DNA of 64,000 nt from Anaerotruncus colihominis (GCF_010206195.1 NZ_VIQT01000016.1:124001-188000), one strand, 5' to 3'. Shown: positions 34,994-43,983, numbered from the stretch's first letter. A program made the numbers and translations. Notes: generated by a model from the sequence alone, not told the origin.

Positions 34994-35821
34994 TCATTGT
35001 CCTGCGGCCGCAAGCAGTCTGCGGATATTTTCGCCGTCGGTGACGCACGTCCCCAGCGGATGTGGGCGCTTGGCGAACTGGCCGTGGAAATCCGAGCCGC
35101 CCGTCACGATCAGATCATGGCGTGCGGCGAGCGCGATCGCCTTTTGTGTAACCTCGGGGGAATTGCGCGGGTGATGGCACTCGATACCGCCGATTAGCCC
35201 GTCCCGCGCGAGCTCCTCGGCCAGCTCGAGAGAATCGAACTGGCCGGGGTGCGCCACCACTGCGATCCCGCCCGCCTCTTGGATAAGGCGGGCGATATCG
35301 CGCGCCTCGGGGTAGACATTGGGCACGTAGCAGCTCCCGTTTTTGCCGATCAGCTCGTCCATCAGCGGACCAATGACTGTGTTGGTGTAGCCGAGGTCCG
35401 CGAGAGCCTGCATGATGTGCGGCTCGTGGACCGATGCGCTCTCACGGCTGTAGCGAAGCACGTCGCCGCGTGTGAGAGGGTAGGATTCCATGATGTGTTC
35501 GACCATCTGCCACTTGGTTTCGGCGCGGCTGACGAGCGTCCGGTCGAGCGCCGCCTGTAGGACCACACGATTGCGGGGCAGGTAACAGAGAAGGTGTACC
35601 GGCCGCCCGGTGCGCCCGTCCCGCGCCGAACACTCGACACCTGGGATCGTCCCCAGCCCGGCGCGCCGCCCGCGCTCGCACAGTTCGTCGACCCCCGCCA
35701 TTGTATCGTGGTCGGTGAGCGCCACATAGTCGAGCCCTAAGCGGACCGCATAGGAGACGATCGATTCCACGGTCGCGGAGCCATCGGAGTGGCGGCTGTG
35801 ACAGTGCAGGTCGCCGGTCAT
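34994..35821 (-). CDS. PHP domain phosphoesterase (TrpH/YciV-like)
   Basis: 275 residues. The metal motifs of the PHP fold appear in order: DLHCHSRHSDGS, LTDHDT, PGVECSA, HEPHI, VAHPGQ and GSDFHG. Relatives hydrolyse 3',5'-nucleoside bisphosphates or short RNA 5' ends, but sugar-phosphate phosphatases also occur. The ATG at 35821 overlaps the stop of the upstream oxidoreductase gene (ATGA), so it is the last gene of the leftward sugar operon. That position suggests a phosphatase in sugar metabolism, which is inference. Confidence 0.85.
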   Translation of the reverse strand: MTGDLHCHSRHSDGSATVESIVSYAVRLGLDYVALTDHDTMAGVDELCERGRRAGLGTIPGVECSARDGRTGRPVHLLCYLPRNRVVLQAALDRTLVSRAETKWQMVEHIMESYPLTRGDVLRYSRESASVHEPHIMQALADLGYTNTVIGPLMDELIGKNGSCYVPNVYPEARDIARLIQEAGGIAVVAHPGQFDSLELAEELARDGLIGGIECHHPRNSPEVTQKAIALAARHDLIVTGGSDFHGQFAKRPHPLGTCVTDGENIRRLLAAAGQ

Positions 35822-36894
35822 AGCGCCCACGACTGGGAGGTGGTGGCGAACGGTTCGCCCGAATCGAGCGCCGCAGTCATCGCGAGTGCGAGATAGCTGT
35901 CCTGGAGCGATTGCTCGAGCGGATAGAAGTCCGGCTCGCCGTTCAGCGAGCGGTACATCTTTTCCATACAACCCGCAATGGCAATCTCATCATCGTTGAG
36001 GCGGGCATACTCGTAAGGGTTGCGGTAGAGGAACTTGCCGTCGAGCGTGATACCCCGGTGGCTGTAGCCCTCCAGGTTGCTGTAGACGCCGAGGTCCACC
36101 CGCTGGAGCCGGCTGTGGACGGGGGAAAACTGCGCGTCCATGTAGCGCACATCCGTGTCGTATACCTCGCCGCGCACGCCCGACACGCAGAGATGGCGGG
36201 AACGGATGTAGGAGAAATACTGTTCGTTGTCGAAGTCGAACAGGGCGTGCTTGCCGTTCTCGAATTCGAGGGTCAACACCTCGCGGGTACAGTCACGGAC
36301 TTCGCCGGTGTACTCCATGCCCGGCCGGTCGCAACTGCGCATCGTCGGCGCCGTGTACCGCCGTCCGCGCACGACGCAGTTTTCCATATCGATCCCCAGG
36401 TAGCGGCGGATCATGTTCATGCCATGGTACTGGTGCATCATACTGAGGTTGACGCTGTTGACCTCGCCGATCAGCCCGTCAGAAATCAGGCGTAGAACGC
36501 TCTGGTGGTAGGGCTGTAGGAAATACTGTTCCGCTACGTTGATCTTGGCGTTGTGCTTTTGCTTGAGTGTCCAGAGGGCGTTAAGCTCGCCGAGCGTCTC
36601 GGCAGGCGGGGTCTCGCAGAGAACCGGGATTCCCGCCTCGAAAAGCCGCTCAAGGAAAGGGTAGACCGCTCCGCGCGTTACCGAGAGGATCACGTAGTCG
36701 AGCCCGCTGGAGAATAGTTCTGGTAGATTTTGCGTGGTGGGGATATTAAATTTTTGAGTGAAGGCTCGCGCCTTCTCGGCGTTGCGCATGTACACACGGA
36801 CGATCTCGAACCGCTTTGGGACGTAGTGGGCGATGCGGGTAAAGAACTCTGTGCGCCAGCCGCCGCCGATGATGCCGATCCTGATTTTTTCCAC
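35818..36894 (-). CDS. Gfo/Idh/MocA family oxidoreductase-like protein
   Basis: 358 residues. The N-terminal Rossmann motif is RIGIIGGGWRTEFF. The family's EKP active-site motif appears as VLCETPPAE, with Thr in place of the usual Lys. The later segment VAEQYFLQPYHQSVLRLISDGLIGEV is typical of the C-terminal half. Members oxidise sugars or cyclitols with NAD(P). The loss of the Lys may mean altered chemistry. It lies in a leftward operon with an epimerase, an isomerase and a PHP protein. Confidence 0.85.
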   Translation of the reverse strand: MEKIRIGIIGGGWRTEFFTRIAHYVPKRFEIVRVYMRNAEKARAFTQKFNIPTTQNLPELFSSGLDYVILSVTRGAVYPFLERLFEAGIPVLCETPPAETLGELNALWTLKQKHNAKINVAEQYFLQPYHQSVLRLISDGLIGEVNSVNLSMMHQYHGMNMIRRYLGIDMENCVVRGRRYTAPTMRSCDRPGMEYTGEVRDCTREVLTLEFENGKHALFDFDNEQYFSYIRSRHLCVSGVRGEVYDTDVRYMDAQFSPVHSRLQRVDLGVYSNLEGYSHRGITLDGKFLYRNPYEYARLNDDEIAIAGCMEKMYRSLNGEPDFYPLEQSLQDSYLALAMTAALDSGEPFATTSQSWAL

Positions 36895-36916
36895 AGAAAT
36901 CCCTCCTGACAGAATA

Positions 36917-36968
36917 AGAACCTGTATTCACAGCCGGACGGCGCTTGGCGGCTGTGGATACAGGCTCC
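36917..36968. repeat. Repeat family C, short copy
   Basis: AGAACCTGTATTCACAGCCG (36917-36936) and its near complement (36949-36968) enclose 12 bases. The shared inner end GGCGCTTGG also occurs in the 28.8 kb copy. It lies between two genes of the sugar operon. Confidence 0.75.
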
Positions 36969-37079
36969 AAGAATACCGCGACGCCACTGCTGCAATCAGA
37001 TAGCACGCGGCAGCCGCCTGAAAAAAGACGGCTGCCGGACATATGGAGAAAGAAAAATGAAAATGAATGGGAAATGTCG

Positions 37080-37889
37080 TTACTTGGCGCAAAAAGCGGT
37101 GGGATAGCTACCGGCAGCCCGTTCCGGCTCACGCAGGTAGGCAAACTTCTCCGGGTCGCGCAGGAAGGCGTCATAGGCGGACAGGCCCTGCCGCACCCCG
37201 AGCGCGTCGCAGTCGAGTGGAGCGACGACGCGCGGCTCGCAAGCAAAGTCGTAGCGGGGATTGCGCTCGATACGGTAGCCGCCCGCGTCCTGCATCGCGT
37301 AGCAGCACATACCCGCGCTCGCCTTGACCGAGTCGTAGAAATTCTGGCTGGCGCACGCCACGAGGTTGATGAACACCATCGTCTCATCGCTGATATTGAC
37401 AGTGCAGTGGCCGTAGTCGGGGGGGATGACGACCGTTTCGCCCGGGCCGGCCTCTGCGAGGATGGCGTCTTCGACCACCATCCGGCCCTCCTTGCGGCAG
37501 TCGTCCACCTTCTGCATGACAAAGAGGGCGCGTCCTTTGACGACCTGGTAAAGCTCCGGGAAGCTCATCTGCTTGCCGGGGGCCTCGCAATGGAAGTGGC
37601 CTGCGGTCTTCTTGAACTCCGCGCCCGCTTGGCCCGCCATGATGACGGTGCTGTCGTAGCGCAGGCCCGCACCTGAGAATTTCTCGCGATCTGCGTCGCG
37701 GACGATCGCCTTGTAGAAATCGTAGTAGGGGTCGTCCTCGGTGCGGTAATCCCTGTCCGCCAACAACCCAAACATGGCCTTGGAGTATTTGCGGCTGTAG
37801 TCCTCGTAGGAGGCGCCCTCGCCCAAAACTAAGCGATCGTTCGACGGGTCAAAGGAGACGGAAAATCCAAACAACTTCAGCTCTTTCAT
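37080..37889 (-). CDS. Cupin-type glucose-6-phosphate isomerase family protein
   Basis: 269 residues. The central cupin motif TAGHFHCEAPGKQMSFPELY, followed by VVKGRALFVMQ and DYGHCTVN, gives the His-His-Glu-His metal set of archaeal-type phosphoglucose isomerase (PF06560). In this setting, next to an allulose-6-phosphate-type epimerase, it may interconvert a hexose-6-phosphate aldose and ketose. It starts four bases after the epimerase stop. At 269 residues it is longer than the usual ~190, with extra N- and C-terminal stretches. Confidence 0.82.
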   Translation of the reverse strand: MKELKLFGFSVSFDPSNDRLVLGEGASYEDYSRKYSKAMFGLLADRDYRTEDDPYYDFYKAIVRDADREKFSGAGLRYDSTVIMAGQAGAEFKKTAGHFHCEAPGKQMSFPELYQVVKGRALFVMQKVDDCRKEGRMVVEDAILAEAGPGETVVIPPDYGHCTVNISDETMVFINLVACASQNFYDSVKASAGMCCYAMQDAGGYRIERNPRYDFACEPRVVAPLDCDALGVRQGLSAYDAFLRDPEKFAYLREPERAAGSYPTAFCAK

Positions 37890-37893
37890 TTTC

Positions 37894-38571
37894 TCAGCCC
37901 TGCGCTTTCTTCAGATTTTTGTACATCGCTACCACCTCGGCATATCGCTCGGGCGGGAACTTAAAGAGCCCCGATGAGCCGAGCACGAGCATGTTGGCGC
38001 CCGCGTCTACCAGCATCTGCGCGGTCTCCTCTTTGACCTGACCGTCAACCATGATGTCGATGTCGCCCTGCTTGCCCGCCGCGTCAAACATCGCGCGCAG
38101 CTCGGAGATTTTGCTGACAGTGGCGGGGATGAGCGTCTGGCCAGCGAAGCCGGGATCCACCGTCATTACGCACACAAGGTCGAGAAAGTCGAGCAGATAT
38201 TTGAATTTGGAGATATCGGTAGCCGGGTTGACGGCGAGCCCTGCCTTTTTGCCGAGCGCACGAATCTGCTTGAGCGCGCGGATGGGGTGGTCGAGCGTTT
38301 CGATATGTAGCGTGATGATTTCGGCGCCCGCGTCCACGAAGTACTGGATGTACTCGGTGGGGTTTGTCACCATCAGATGTACGTCCATCGGCGTATTCGA
38401 CACGCCTTTGATCGCCCGCATGAGGTCGCCGTTGAGGCTGTAGTTGGGGACGAAGTGGCCGTCCATAATATCGATGTGATAGAAATCCACGCCTGCGGCG
38501 TCGAGCCGCGCGAGTTGGTTTTTCAGGTCCATCATGTCGATACACATGACGGATGGGGAAATTTTGTTCAT
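37894..38571 (-). CDS. alsE: D-allulose-6-phosphate 3-epimerase-like protein (ribulose-phosphate epimerase family)
   Basis: 225 residues. The TIM-barrel metal and catalytic motifs are HIDIMDGHFVPN, MDVHLMVTNP, MTVDPGFAGQ and DIMVDGQV. The variants NYSLNGDLMRAI and VDPGFAGQ resemble AlsE more than housekeeping Rpe. AlsE converts allulose-6-phosphate to fructose-6-phosphate. ATG 38571 follows AAAGGAG. It leads the leftward operon, with a ROK kinase gene upstream in the same direction. Ribulose-5-phosphate epimerase activity is the alternative. Confidence 0.82.
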   Translation of the reverse strand: MNKISPSVMCIDMMDLKNQLARLDAAGVDFYHIDIMDGHFVPNYSLNGDLMRAIKGVSNTPMDVHLMVTNPTEYIQYFVDAGAEIITLHIETLDHPIRALKQIRALGKKAGLAVNPATDISKFKYLLDFLDLVCVMTVDPGFAGQTLIPATVSKISELRAMFDAAGKQGDIDIMVDGQVKEETAQMLVDAGANMLVLGSSGLFKFPPERYAEVVAMYKNLKKAQG

Positions 38572-38587
38572 AAACGGAATCTCCTTT

Positions 38588-38654
38588 CGCTTGACATTGA
38601 CTGAATACATGTGTTTTACATCATATAACCACATAAACAGTCAAATGTCAAGCG
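38588..38654. promoter_or_regulatory. Large inverted repeat over the alsE promoter
   Basis: CGCTTGACATTGACTG (38588-38603) and CAGTCAAATGTCAAGCG (38638-38654) are complementary except for one extra base and lie ~34 bases apart. The - strand promoter TTGACA (38646-38651) / TTATAT (38623-38628), with a 17-base spacer, lies inside. One arm covers the -35, the other lies near +25, a layout that fits repression by a looped regulator such as the DeoR protein. Confidence 0.65.
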
Positions 38655-38789
38655 AGAAACAAAATTTTTGTGGAATGAAAGCTCCGTGGAGCGCGGAACG
38701 CGTGCAGAGGTCGGCAGATCCTGGAGCATGTGTAAAAAATCACATCCACCGACCGCGCAGCGGGCACAAACGGAGGCCATTCACACCGC

Positions 38790-39713
38790 TCACAGCCGGG
38801 ACCAGAGGTAACTGGCTGCGCCACGGATACCCGCGTACTTGTCCTGCACTCCGCGCAGGAAGCAAAGGGCTTCGGCGGGGTAAGGCTTGCGCGTGTGCAG
38901 GCGGATGCGGTCAAGTAGCCGTTCGTAAGGGAAATCGGGCATGTTCAACACCCCGCCCGACAACAGTACGGTGTCGGGGTCGAGAATGTTGATCTCAGCG
39001 GCGATAGCGGTGGCGACACAGTCGAGGTAGCCATCGATCGCCGGGTCGCCGGCGTGCAGCGTAAACAGCGTCCGGAAATCCTCCAGCGCGGGGAAATGCT
39101 CCTCCTGGAGCTGTTCGAGGCGCTTGCCCGACGACCACAGCTCAATACAGCCGCGATTGCCGCAGGGACAAGGGGCGTCGCTGCCCAGAACGGGGATATG
39201 TCCGAGCTCCCCCGACACGCCGTTTTTGCCGTCGAGGAAGCGGCCGTGGATGTACATCGCGTTGCCCAGCCCGGTGCCAAGGTAGACTGCCATGACGCAA
39301 TCCTGGCCATGCAGCCCTGCGGCGCGCATGTCGTTCTCCAGCAGGAGAATGACATCGTGCTCCGCGAGGGCGGGCACGCCAAAACGGGCGGCCAGCGGGC
39401 GGCCGACATTGACGTTTGTGAAGGCGGGCAGGTTGGGGCAGGAGAGCACGCGGCTCTTGTCCTTGGCGACGGTTCCGGGAAAACCGGCGCAGATGCCGCG
39501 CAGCTCACCCGACACCCGTTTCTGAAAGGTATCAATGTAGTCCCCCAGCGCCTGGACGGCGTCCGCGCCGCCGAAGAAGCGGCGGCTGCTCTCGTGCGCG
39601 CTGGCGAGCAGAGCGCCATTCTGGTCCACGGCCCCAATGCGGAAGTTGGTTCCGCCGATGTCGATCCCCACCACATATCCAGCGTCGCTGTTCTGTACGG
39701 TCATTAGAACCAT
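38790..39713 (-). CDS. ROK family sugar kinase (allose/glucose kinase type)
   Basis: 307 residues. The ATP-binding start VGIDIGGTNFRIGAVD is followed by the ROK motif GELGHIPV and the zinc site PCPCGNRGCIE. The catalytic Asp is expected in LENDMRAAGL. ROK kinases phosphorylate free hexoses at C6; with alsE downstream, allose or a related hexose is a plausible substrate. ATG 39713 or 39704 could be the start. There is no DNA-binding domain, so it is a kinase and not a ROK repressor. Confidence 0.88.
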   Translation of the reverse strand: MVLMTVQNSDAGYVVGIDIGGTNFRIGAVDQNGALLASAHESSRRFFGGADAVQALGDYIDTFQKRVSGELRGICAGFPGTVAKDKSRVLSCPNLPAFTNVNVGRPLAARFGVPALAEHDVILLLENDMRAAGLHGQDCVMAVYLGTGLGNAMYIHGRFLDGKNGVSGELGHIPVLGSDAPCPCGNRGCIELWSSGKRLEQLQEEHFPALEDFRTLFTLHAGDPAIDGYLDCVATAIAAEINILDPDTVLLSGGVLNMPDFPYERLLDRIRLHTRKPYPAEALCFLRGVQDKYAGIRGAASYLWSRL

Positions 39714-40028
39714 CCGTTCCGCCGCCGCGCGCGGCAGGTAATGGGGGGCGTCCGCCGTGCGCGGGGCGGCGGAGAGAAAATCTATCCTGTTTCATTTTGT
39801 GACTGTTTGAGACTGATTTAGTCTTTAATATGCCCCTTTTGTTTATTATAAAGAAGAAAACCACAGAATACAATGGAAAAGATGCCGGAATTTTACTGAA
39901 AAACTTGTGAATATATACAAAAGTGCAGAGAATCAGAAATTGGGGCTTGTAAAACATCCAAATTTATGCGATTATATTCACGTAAACGGAACAAAACAAA
40001 CAACCGATTCCGTGGTCGGAGGTAAATC
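39714..40028. promoter_or_regulatory. Divergent regulatory region between the ROK and PfkB genes
   Basis: On the - strand TTGTAT (39868-39873) and TATAAT (39845-39850) are 17 bases apart and face the ROK gene. TGACTGTTTGAGACTG near 39800-39815 shares TGACTGTTT with the inverted repeat at the alsE promoter. A weak + strand promoter (TTGTAA at 39948, TATATT at 39973) faces the PfkB gene. No gene lies here. Confidence 0.5.
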
Positions 40029-40961
40029 GTGATCAGTACGTTAACCATCAACACTGCGCTCGACAGGCTGCTCTTTATCCAGGAGCTACATAAGAACAGT
40101 ACCAACCGCATCCTCAAAACAGAGGAGGTGCTGGGGGGTAAGGGCACGCATGTATCGATCAACCTTAGCCAGCTAGGCGTGCCGAATCGGGTGTTCGGCG
40201 TGACCTTCGGCGAGATAGGGGAGCGCATCGGGGAGATCCTGCGCCGCCGGGGCAACATCGACGTCCGCTTCCTGCACTATCCCGACGGAAACTCCCGCAC
40301 CAACTACGCTTTGATCGAACAGACCAACGAGTGCACCCTCATCACCGAGAAGGGAAGGGTCATCCCTGCGGATATCTGCGAGGAGCTGCTCGATCACATC
40401 GCCGAAGGCACCGCGCCGGGGGACTTCATGGTGTTGTCGGGCGACGCCTCCAATACCGAGACGCCTTTCTTCTACAACCGCGTGATGGAGCGCGTTGCAG
40501 CCAAGGGTGTGCGCGTTTTCCTTGACACCAGCTCCCACAACCTGATCGAGGGTATCAAGGCCAAACCCTTCCTCGTCAAGCCCAATGCCGACGAGCTTTC
40601 CCAGCTCGCCGGCAAGCCGATCGGGGACACGCAGGAGATCCTCGGCGCGATGGCGGACATTGCAGCGCAGGGAGTCGAGGTGGTGGCGGTTTCGCTGGGC
40701 GGGGAAGGCTCGCTTGTCCGTTACCGTGATGATACCTACCGCGTCGAGCCGCTTGACGTCGACGTTGTCAACACCATCGGCTGCGGCGACGCCTATCTCA
40801 GCGGCATGGTCTGCGGCTTCGCGCAGGGGCTGCCGTTCGAGGACATCCTGCGCCTCGCGTGCGCCGTCTCGGCGGCTACCGCCGAATCGGAGATGACGGT
40901 TGGGTTTGACCATGGACGCGCGATGGCGCTGCGCGAACGGGTCGTGATCCGCCGGCTGTGA
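40029..40961 (+). CDS. PfkB family kinase, 1-phosphofructokinase / tagatose-6-phosphate kinase type
   Basis: 310 residues. The first PfkB motif is GGKGTHVSINLSQLG, and the anion-hole/catalytic motif is NTIGCGDAYLSGM, where Cys replaces the usual Ala of GAGD. KPNADEL is typical of the FruK/LacC subgroup, which phosphorylates ketose phosphates to bisphosphates. The start is GTG 40029 after GGAGG. It leads the rightward operon and sits 33 bases before an aldolase gene, which fits a kinase-then-aldolase pathway. Confidence 0.88.
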   Translation: MISTLTINTALDRLLFIQELHKNSTNRILKTEEVLGGKGTHVSINLSQLGVPNRVFGVTFGEIGERIGEILRRRGNIDVRFLHYPDGNSRTNYALIEQTNECTLITEKGRVIPADICEELLDHIAEGTAPGDFMVLSGDASNTETPFFYNRVMERVAAKGVRVFLDTSSHNLIEGIKAKPFLVKPNADELSQLAGKPIGDTQEILGAMADIAAQGVEVVAVSLGGEGSLVRYRDDTYRVEPLDVDVVNTIGCGDAYLSGMVCGFAQGLPFEDILRLACAVSAATAESEMTVGFDHGRAMALRERVVIRRL

Positions 40962-40994
40962 GGATTCAGCCAATACAGATTTGGAGGTATCGCT

Positions 40995-41603
40995 TTGGGA
41001 AATCATCTGTCCTATATTAAGGAACGCACTGAAATGCTGGAGATCGTGCACCACATGTTCGACCGCAGGCTCACCAATGCGGCGGGCGGCAACATCGCGG
41101 TACAGGTCGACGACGGCAAGCTGCTGGTGTCCCCCTCGATGATGTCGGAGGATCACCGCTGCAACATCGCCGTCGAGGACTTCCTGCTGATCGACTTTGA
41201 CAAGAATATCCTTGAGGGGGAGGGGAATATCTCACGGGAGAGCGATATGCATATCGGGCTGCTGAAGAACTTCGCCTACATCCGCGCGTGTATCCACGCG
41301 CACCCGCAGTACTGCATGGTGTACGCCTCGCAGAGCAAGCCCATCCCCTCAGTAACCGAGGCCACCATGCAGAAGGGCGACTGCGGCGCGATCCCCTATA
41401 CGAGGGCCTACACCCCCGAACTCGCGCAGAACATCTACAAGTATTTTGACGGTATGCGCGACAAGTCGGAACAGATGCCGCTCGGTGTGGTGATCCCGCT
41501 GCACGGAGTGCTCTGCACCGGCTCCAACCTCACCACCGCCTACTGTATGCTCGAACGGCTGGAGACCGACGCCATGTGCGGCATCTTCAAGAACCTTATT
41601 TAG
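40995..41603 (+). CDS. Class II aldolase/adducin family protein
   Basis: 202 residues. The fold signature is TNAAGGNIA at the N-terminus. The zinc ligands appear in CIHAHPQY and VVIPLHGVLCTG. Family members cleave ketose-1-phosphates such as fuculose- or rhamnulose-1-phosphate. The start is TTG 40995 after GGAGGT. The stop codon TAG is immediately joined to repeat A, so the last base or two of the gene may derive from the insertion. Confidence 0.85.
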   Translation: MGNHLSYIKERTEMLEIVHHMFDRRLTNAAGGNIAVQVDDGKLLVSPSMMSEDHRCNIAVEDFLLIDFDKNILEGEGNISRESDMHIGLLKNFAYIRACIHAHPQYCMVYASQSKPIPSVTEATMQKGDCGAIPYTRAYTPELAQNIYKYFDGMRDKSEQMPLGVVIPLHGVLCTGSNLTTAYCMLERLETDAMCGIFKNLI

Positions 41604-41762
41604 GGGCTGTTTGAAAAATCAAAATGACCGTCTTTTTCTGCAAACAGCGGCGGATGCTGCGTTAAAAAGCCTCGGAATCCAAAAGGATTCCTGCGTTTTT
41701 TGCCTTGCGTTCTCTGGCTGTCCATGAAAAATCCGGTAATCCCTCTATTTTCAAACAAGCCC
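41603..41762. repeat. Repeat family A, copy at 41.6 kb
   Basis: About 160 bases with ends GGGGCTGTTTGAAAA and TTTTCAAACAAGCCC, which form an imperfect terminal inverted repeat. It lies between the aldolase and the binding-protein gene, beginning at the aldolase stop codon. Confidence 0.78.
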
Positions 41763-41832
41763 AGACAGTCTGCCTTCAGGGAGGAAACTTTCCCCCCTGT
41801 TGTATAAAACAAAAAACTAGGAGGCAAACAGA

Positions 41833-42876
41833 ATGAAAAGAATCATGTGTCTGGTCCTGGCGTGTGCAATGCTCTTTGTGTTGGGCGCGTGCGGCAGCAG
41901 CGCCCCGGCAACCACCTCGGCCCCCGCGGCTCAGCCTGAAGCCCCTGCGGCTCAGTCCGAACCCCCAGAGGAAGCGCCCGCCGCAGACGGCGAGATCACC
42001 ATCGGCATTTCGATGGATGCGATCGAATCCCAGATGTGGGTAGAAAATCAGCGTTCCATGCATGAGACGCTCGATGCAATGGGCGTCAAGTACACAGAGG
42101 TCATCGCGGACGGCGACGCTCAGAAGCAGAATCAGCAGGTTGAGACGCTGATTGCCGCCGGCGTTGACGCGATCATTATCGCGCCGAAGGACGGCACCGC
42201 GATCGTTTCCGCGATCAAAAAGTGCAACGAGGCGGGCATCCCCGTCGTCATGAACAATCGCGCGGCGGGCGAGGGCGCCGAGGTCGCGTGTACCGTCTCC
42301 TCCGACAACACCGCCATGGTCGAGCGCGAGATGAACTACATCCTCGAGCAGGCTAAGGCGAGCGGCAAGAAATACAAGGTGCTCAAGTTCATCGGCAACC
42401 TCACCGACGTCAACGCCGTTGCGCGCGACGAGGGCTTCAAGAAGGTTGCGGACGCCAATCCCGACGTCTTCGAGGTCGTGGCTGAGGTTCCGACCGAGTG
42501 GAAACCTGAGCTGGCCCTCTCCGGCGCGCTCAACGCTTTCCAGGCAAACCCGGACATCAATATGATTTTCTCCCCGTCCGACGCGCTGCTGCCGGCCATC
42601 CAGTCCGCGCTCAAGCAGGTGGACAAGTGGTATCCCGCCGATGATGAGAAGCACGTCACATTCGTCACCTTTGACGGCGCCAAGGATGCCGTCGACCAGA
42701 TCAAGGCCAAATATGTCGATATCGTCTCCGTACAAGACGCCACCATGCAGGGCAAGCTGTGCGTCGAGAATGCGGTCAAACTCGCCAGGGGCGAGACGGT
42801 CGACCCGAACGCCTACGATCCCGGATTTGAGGTCGCGCTTGAGAACGTAGAGGAAAAAGGATTCGCCGGTTATTAA
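41833..42876 (+). CDS. Ribose-type ABC importer substrate-binding lipoprotein
   Basis: 347 residues. The signal peptide ends in the lipobox LGAC, followed by a Ser/Ala/Pro/Glu-rich linker and a periplasmic-binding-protein type 1 domain (ITIGISMDAIESQMW, then GVDAIIIAPKDGTAI, and later VTFVTFDGAKDAVDQIKA). It would be anchored outside the membrane and capture a monosaccharide. ATG 41833 follows AGGAGG. A hairpin downstream probably keeps its mRNA level above that of the permease genes. Confidence 0.93.
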   Translation: MKRIMCLVLACAMLFVLGACGSSAPATTSAPAAQPEAPAAQSEPPEEAPAADGEITIGISMDAIESQMWVENQRSMHETLDAMGVKYTEVIADGDAQKQNQQVETLIAAGVDAIIIAPKDGTAIVSAIKKCNEAGIPVVMNNRAAGEGAEVACTVSSDNTAMVEREMNYILEQAKASGKKYKVLKFIGNLTDVNAVARDEGFKKVADANPDVFEVVAEVPTEWKPELALSGALNAFQANPDINMIFSPSDALLPAIQSALKQVDKWYPADDEKHVTFVTFDGAKDAVDQIKAKYVDIVSVQDATMQGKLCVENAVKLARGETVDPNAYDPGFEVALENVEEKGFAGY

Positions 42877-42896
42877 TTGGCCCATCCGCAGGCAGG

Positions 42897-42931
42897 AAAA
42901 GTTGGGCGGACTTGGAACCCGCCCAACTTTT
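42897..42931 (+). terminator. Attenuating hairpin after the binding-protein gene
   Basis: AAAAGTTGGGCGG pairs with CCGCCCAACTTTT (13 bp) between the binding protein and permease genes of one operon. Confidence 0.75.
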
Positions 42932-43017
42932 CCACTAAAGCCCGCGCTTTGAAAGCGCCCGGTGACAGGGACTTTACCCCCCTGACAGCAAATTCAAACG
43001 GATAGAGAGGTAAACTT

Positions 43018-43983
43018 ATGGAACGTGTTATGGAAAAGGTAAAGTCGGTAAACACGATCTTCTGGATATTACTGCTTTATGTCGCCCTGTCGCTCTTAGC
43101 GGTGCCCAACTTCGGCACCGCCTACAACATCAAGAACATCCTTGGACAGCTCTGCGTCCTGCTGACGGTCGCCTGCGGCGAACACTTCACAGTTCTCAAC
43201 GGCGGTGTCGACTTCTCCGCTACGTCGGTCATCGCGCTCACGAGCGTGGTGGGAGCCTCGATCATGAGCGCTACCGGCCTGCTTGGCGGACAGTGGTACG
43301 CGGTGCCCGCGGCTATTTTAGCCATGCTCGGCATCGGTATCGTCTTCGGCGTCGTCAATGGCTTTTCAATCATCACCTTCAAGATGCCCTCATTCATCGT
43401 CACCATGGCGACGCAGATGGTCGGTTCCGGCCTCGCGGTGTGGTACACCAAGGGCCAGACGATCGGCAATCTGCCCGACAGCTTCACGGTGATGGGCACA
43501 GGCAGCATCGGCATCTTTCCCTACGCGCTCCTGCTCACGGCGGCCGTGGTGGCTGTCACCCACACCATGCTCAGCCGCACCCGTTTCGGCAGGCAGATAT
43601 ACTCGGTCGGCACCAACCCCAAGGCGTCGCTCATCTCGGGTATCCCGGTTAAGCGGACCATCTTTAAATTGTACATTGTCAGCGGGCTTTGCGCGGCCTG
43701 TGCGGGTATCATCATGATCGCCCAGATGGAGGCGGGCGCCTCCGGCTACGCGAGCAACCTGTTCATCGATATTATGGCGAGCATCATCATTGGCGGCACC
43801 AGCCCGATGGGTGGCCGTGGCAGGATCACCGGCACCATCCTCGGATCGCTGCTCATCATTATCATCAACGTCAGCCTTAATCTGTTGGGGGTGCCGTGGT
43901 TCGTTATCAGCATCATCAAAGGCGCAATTATCCTCATCGCCTCCAGCATCGACCTGCTCAAGCAGGCGAAGGTGCGCGTGTGA
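43018..43983 (+). CDS. Ribose-type ABC importer permease (first)
   Basis: 321 residues, about ten hydrophobic segments. RbsC-family motifs are present: NGGVDFSATSVIALTSVVGA near residue 60 and IIIGGTSPMGGRGRITGTILGSLL near residue 260. It forms the membrane channel with the second permease at 45537. ATG 43018 follows GAGAGG. Confidence 0.93.
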   Translation: MERVMEKVKSVNTIFWILLLYVALSLLAVPNFGTAYNIKNILGQLCVLLTVACGEHFTVLNGGVDFSATSVIALTSVVGASIMSATGLLGGQWYAVPAAILAMLGIGIVFGVVNGFSIITFKMPSFIVTMATQMVGSGLAVWYTKGQTIGNLPDSFTVMGTGSIGIFPYALLLTAAVVAVTHTMLSRTRFGRQIYSVGTNPKASLISGIPVKRTIFKLYIVSGLCAACAGIIMIAQMEAGASGYASNLFIDIMASIIIGGTSPMGGRGRITGTILGSLLIIIINVSLNLLGVPWFVISIIKGAIILIASSIDLLKQAKVRV

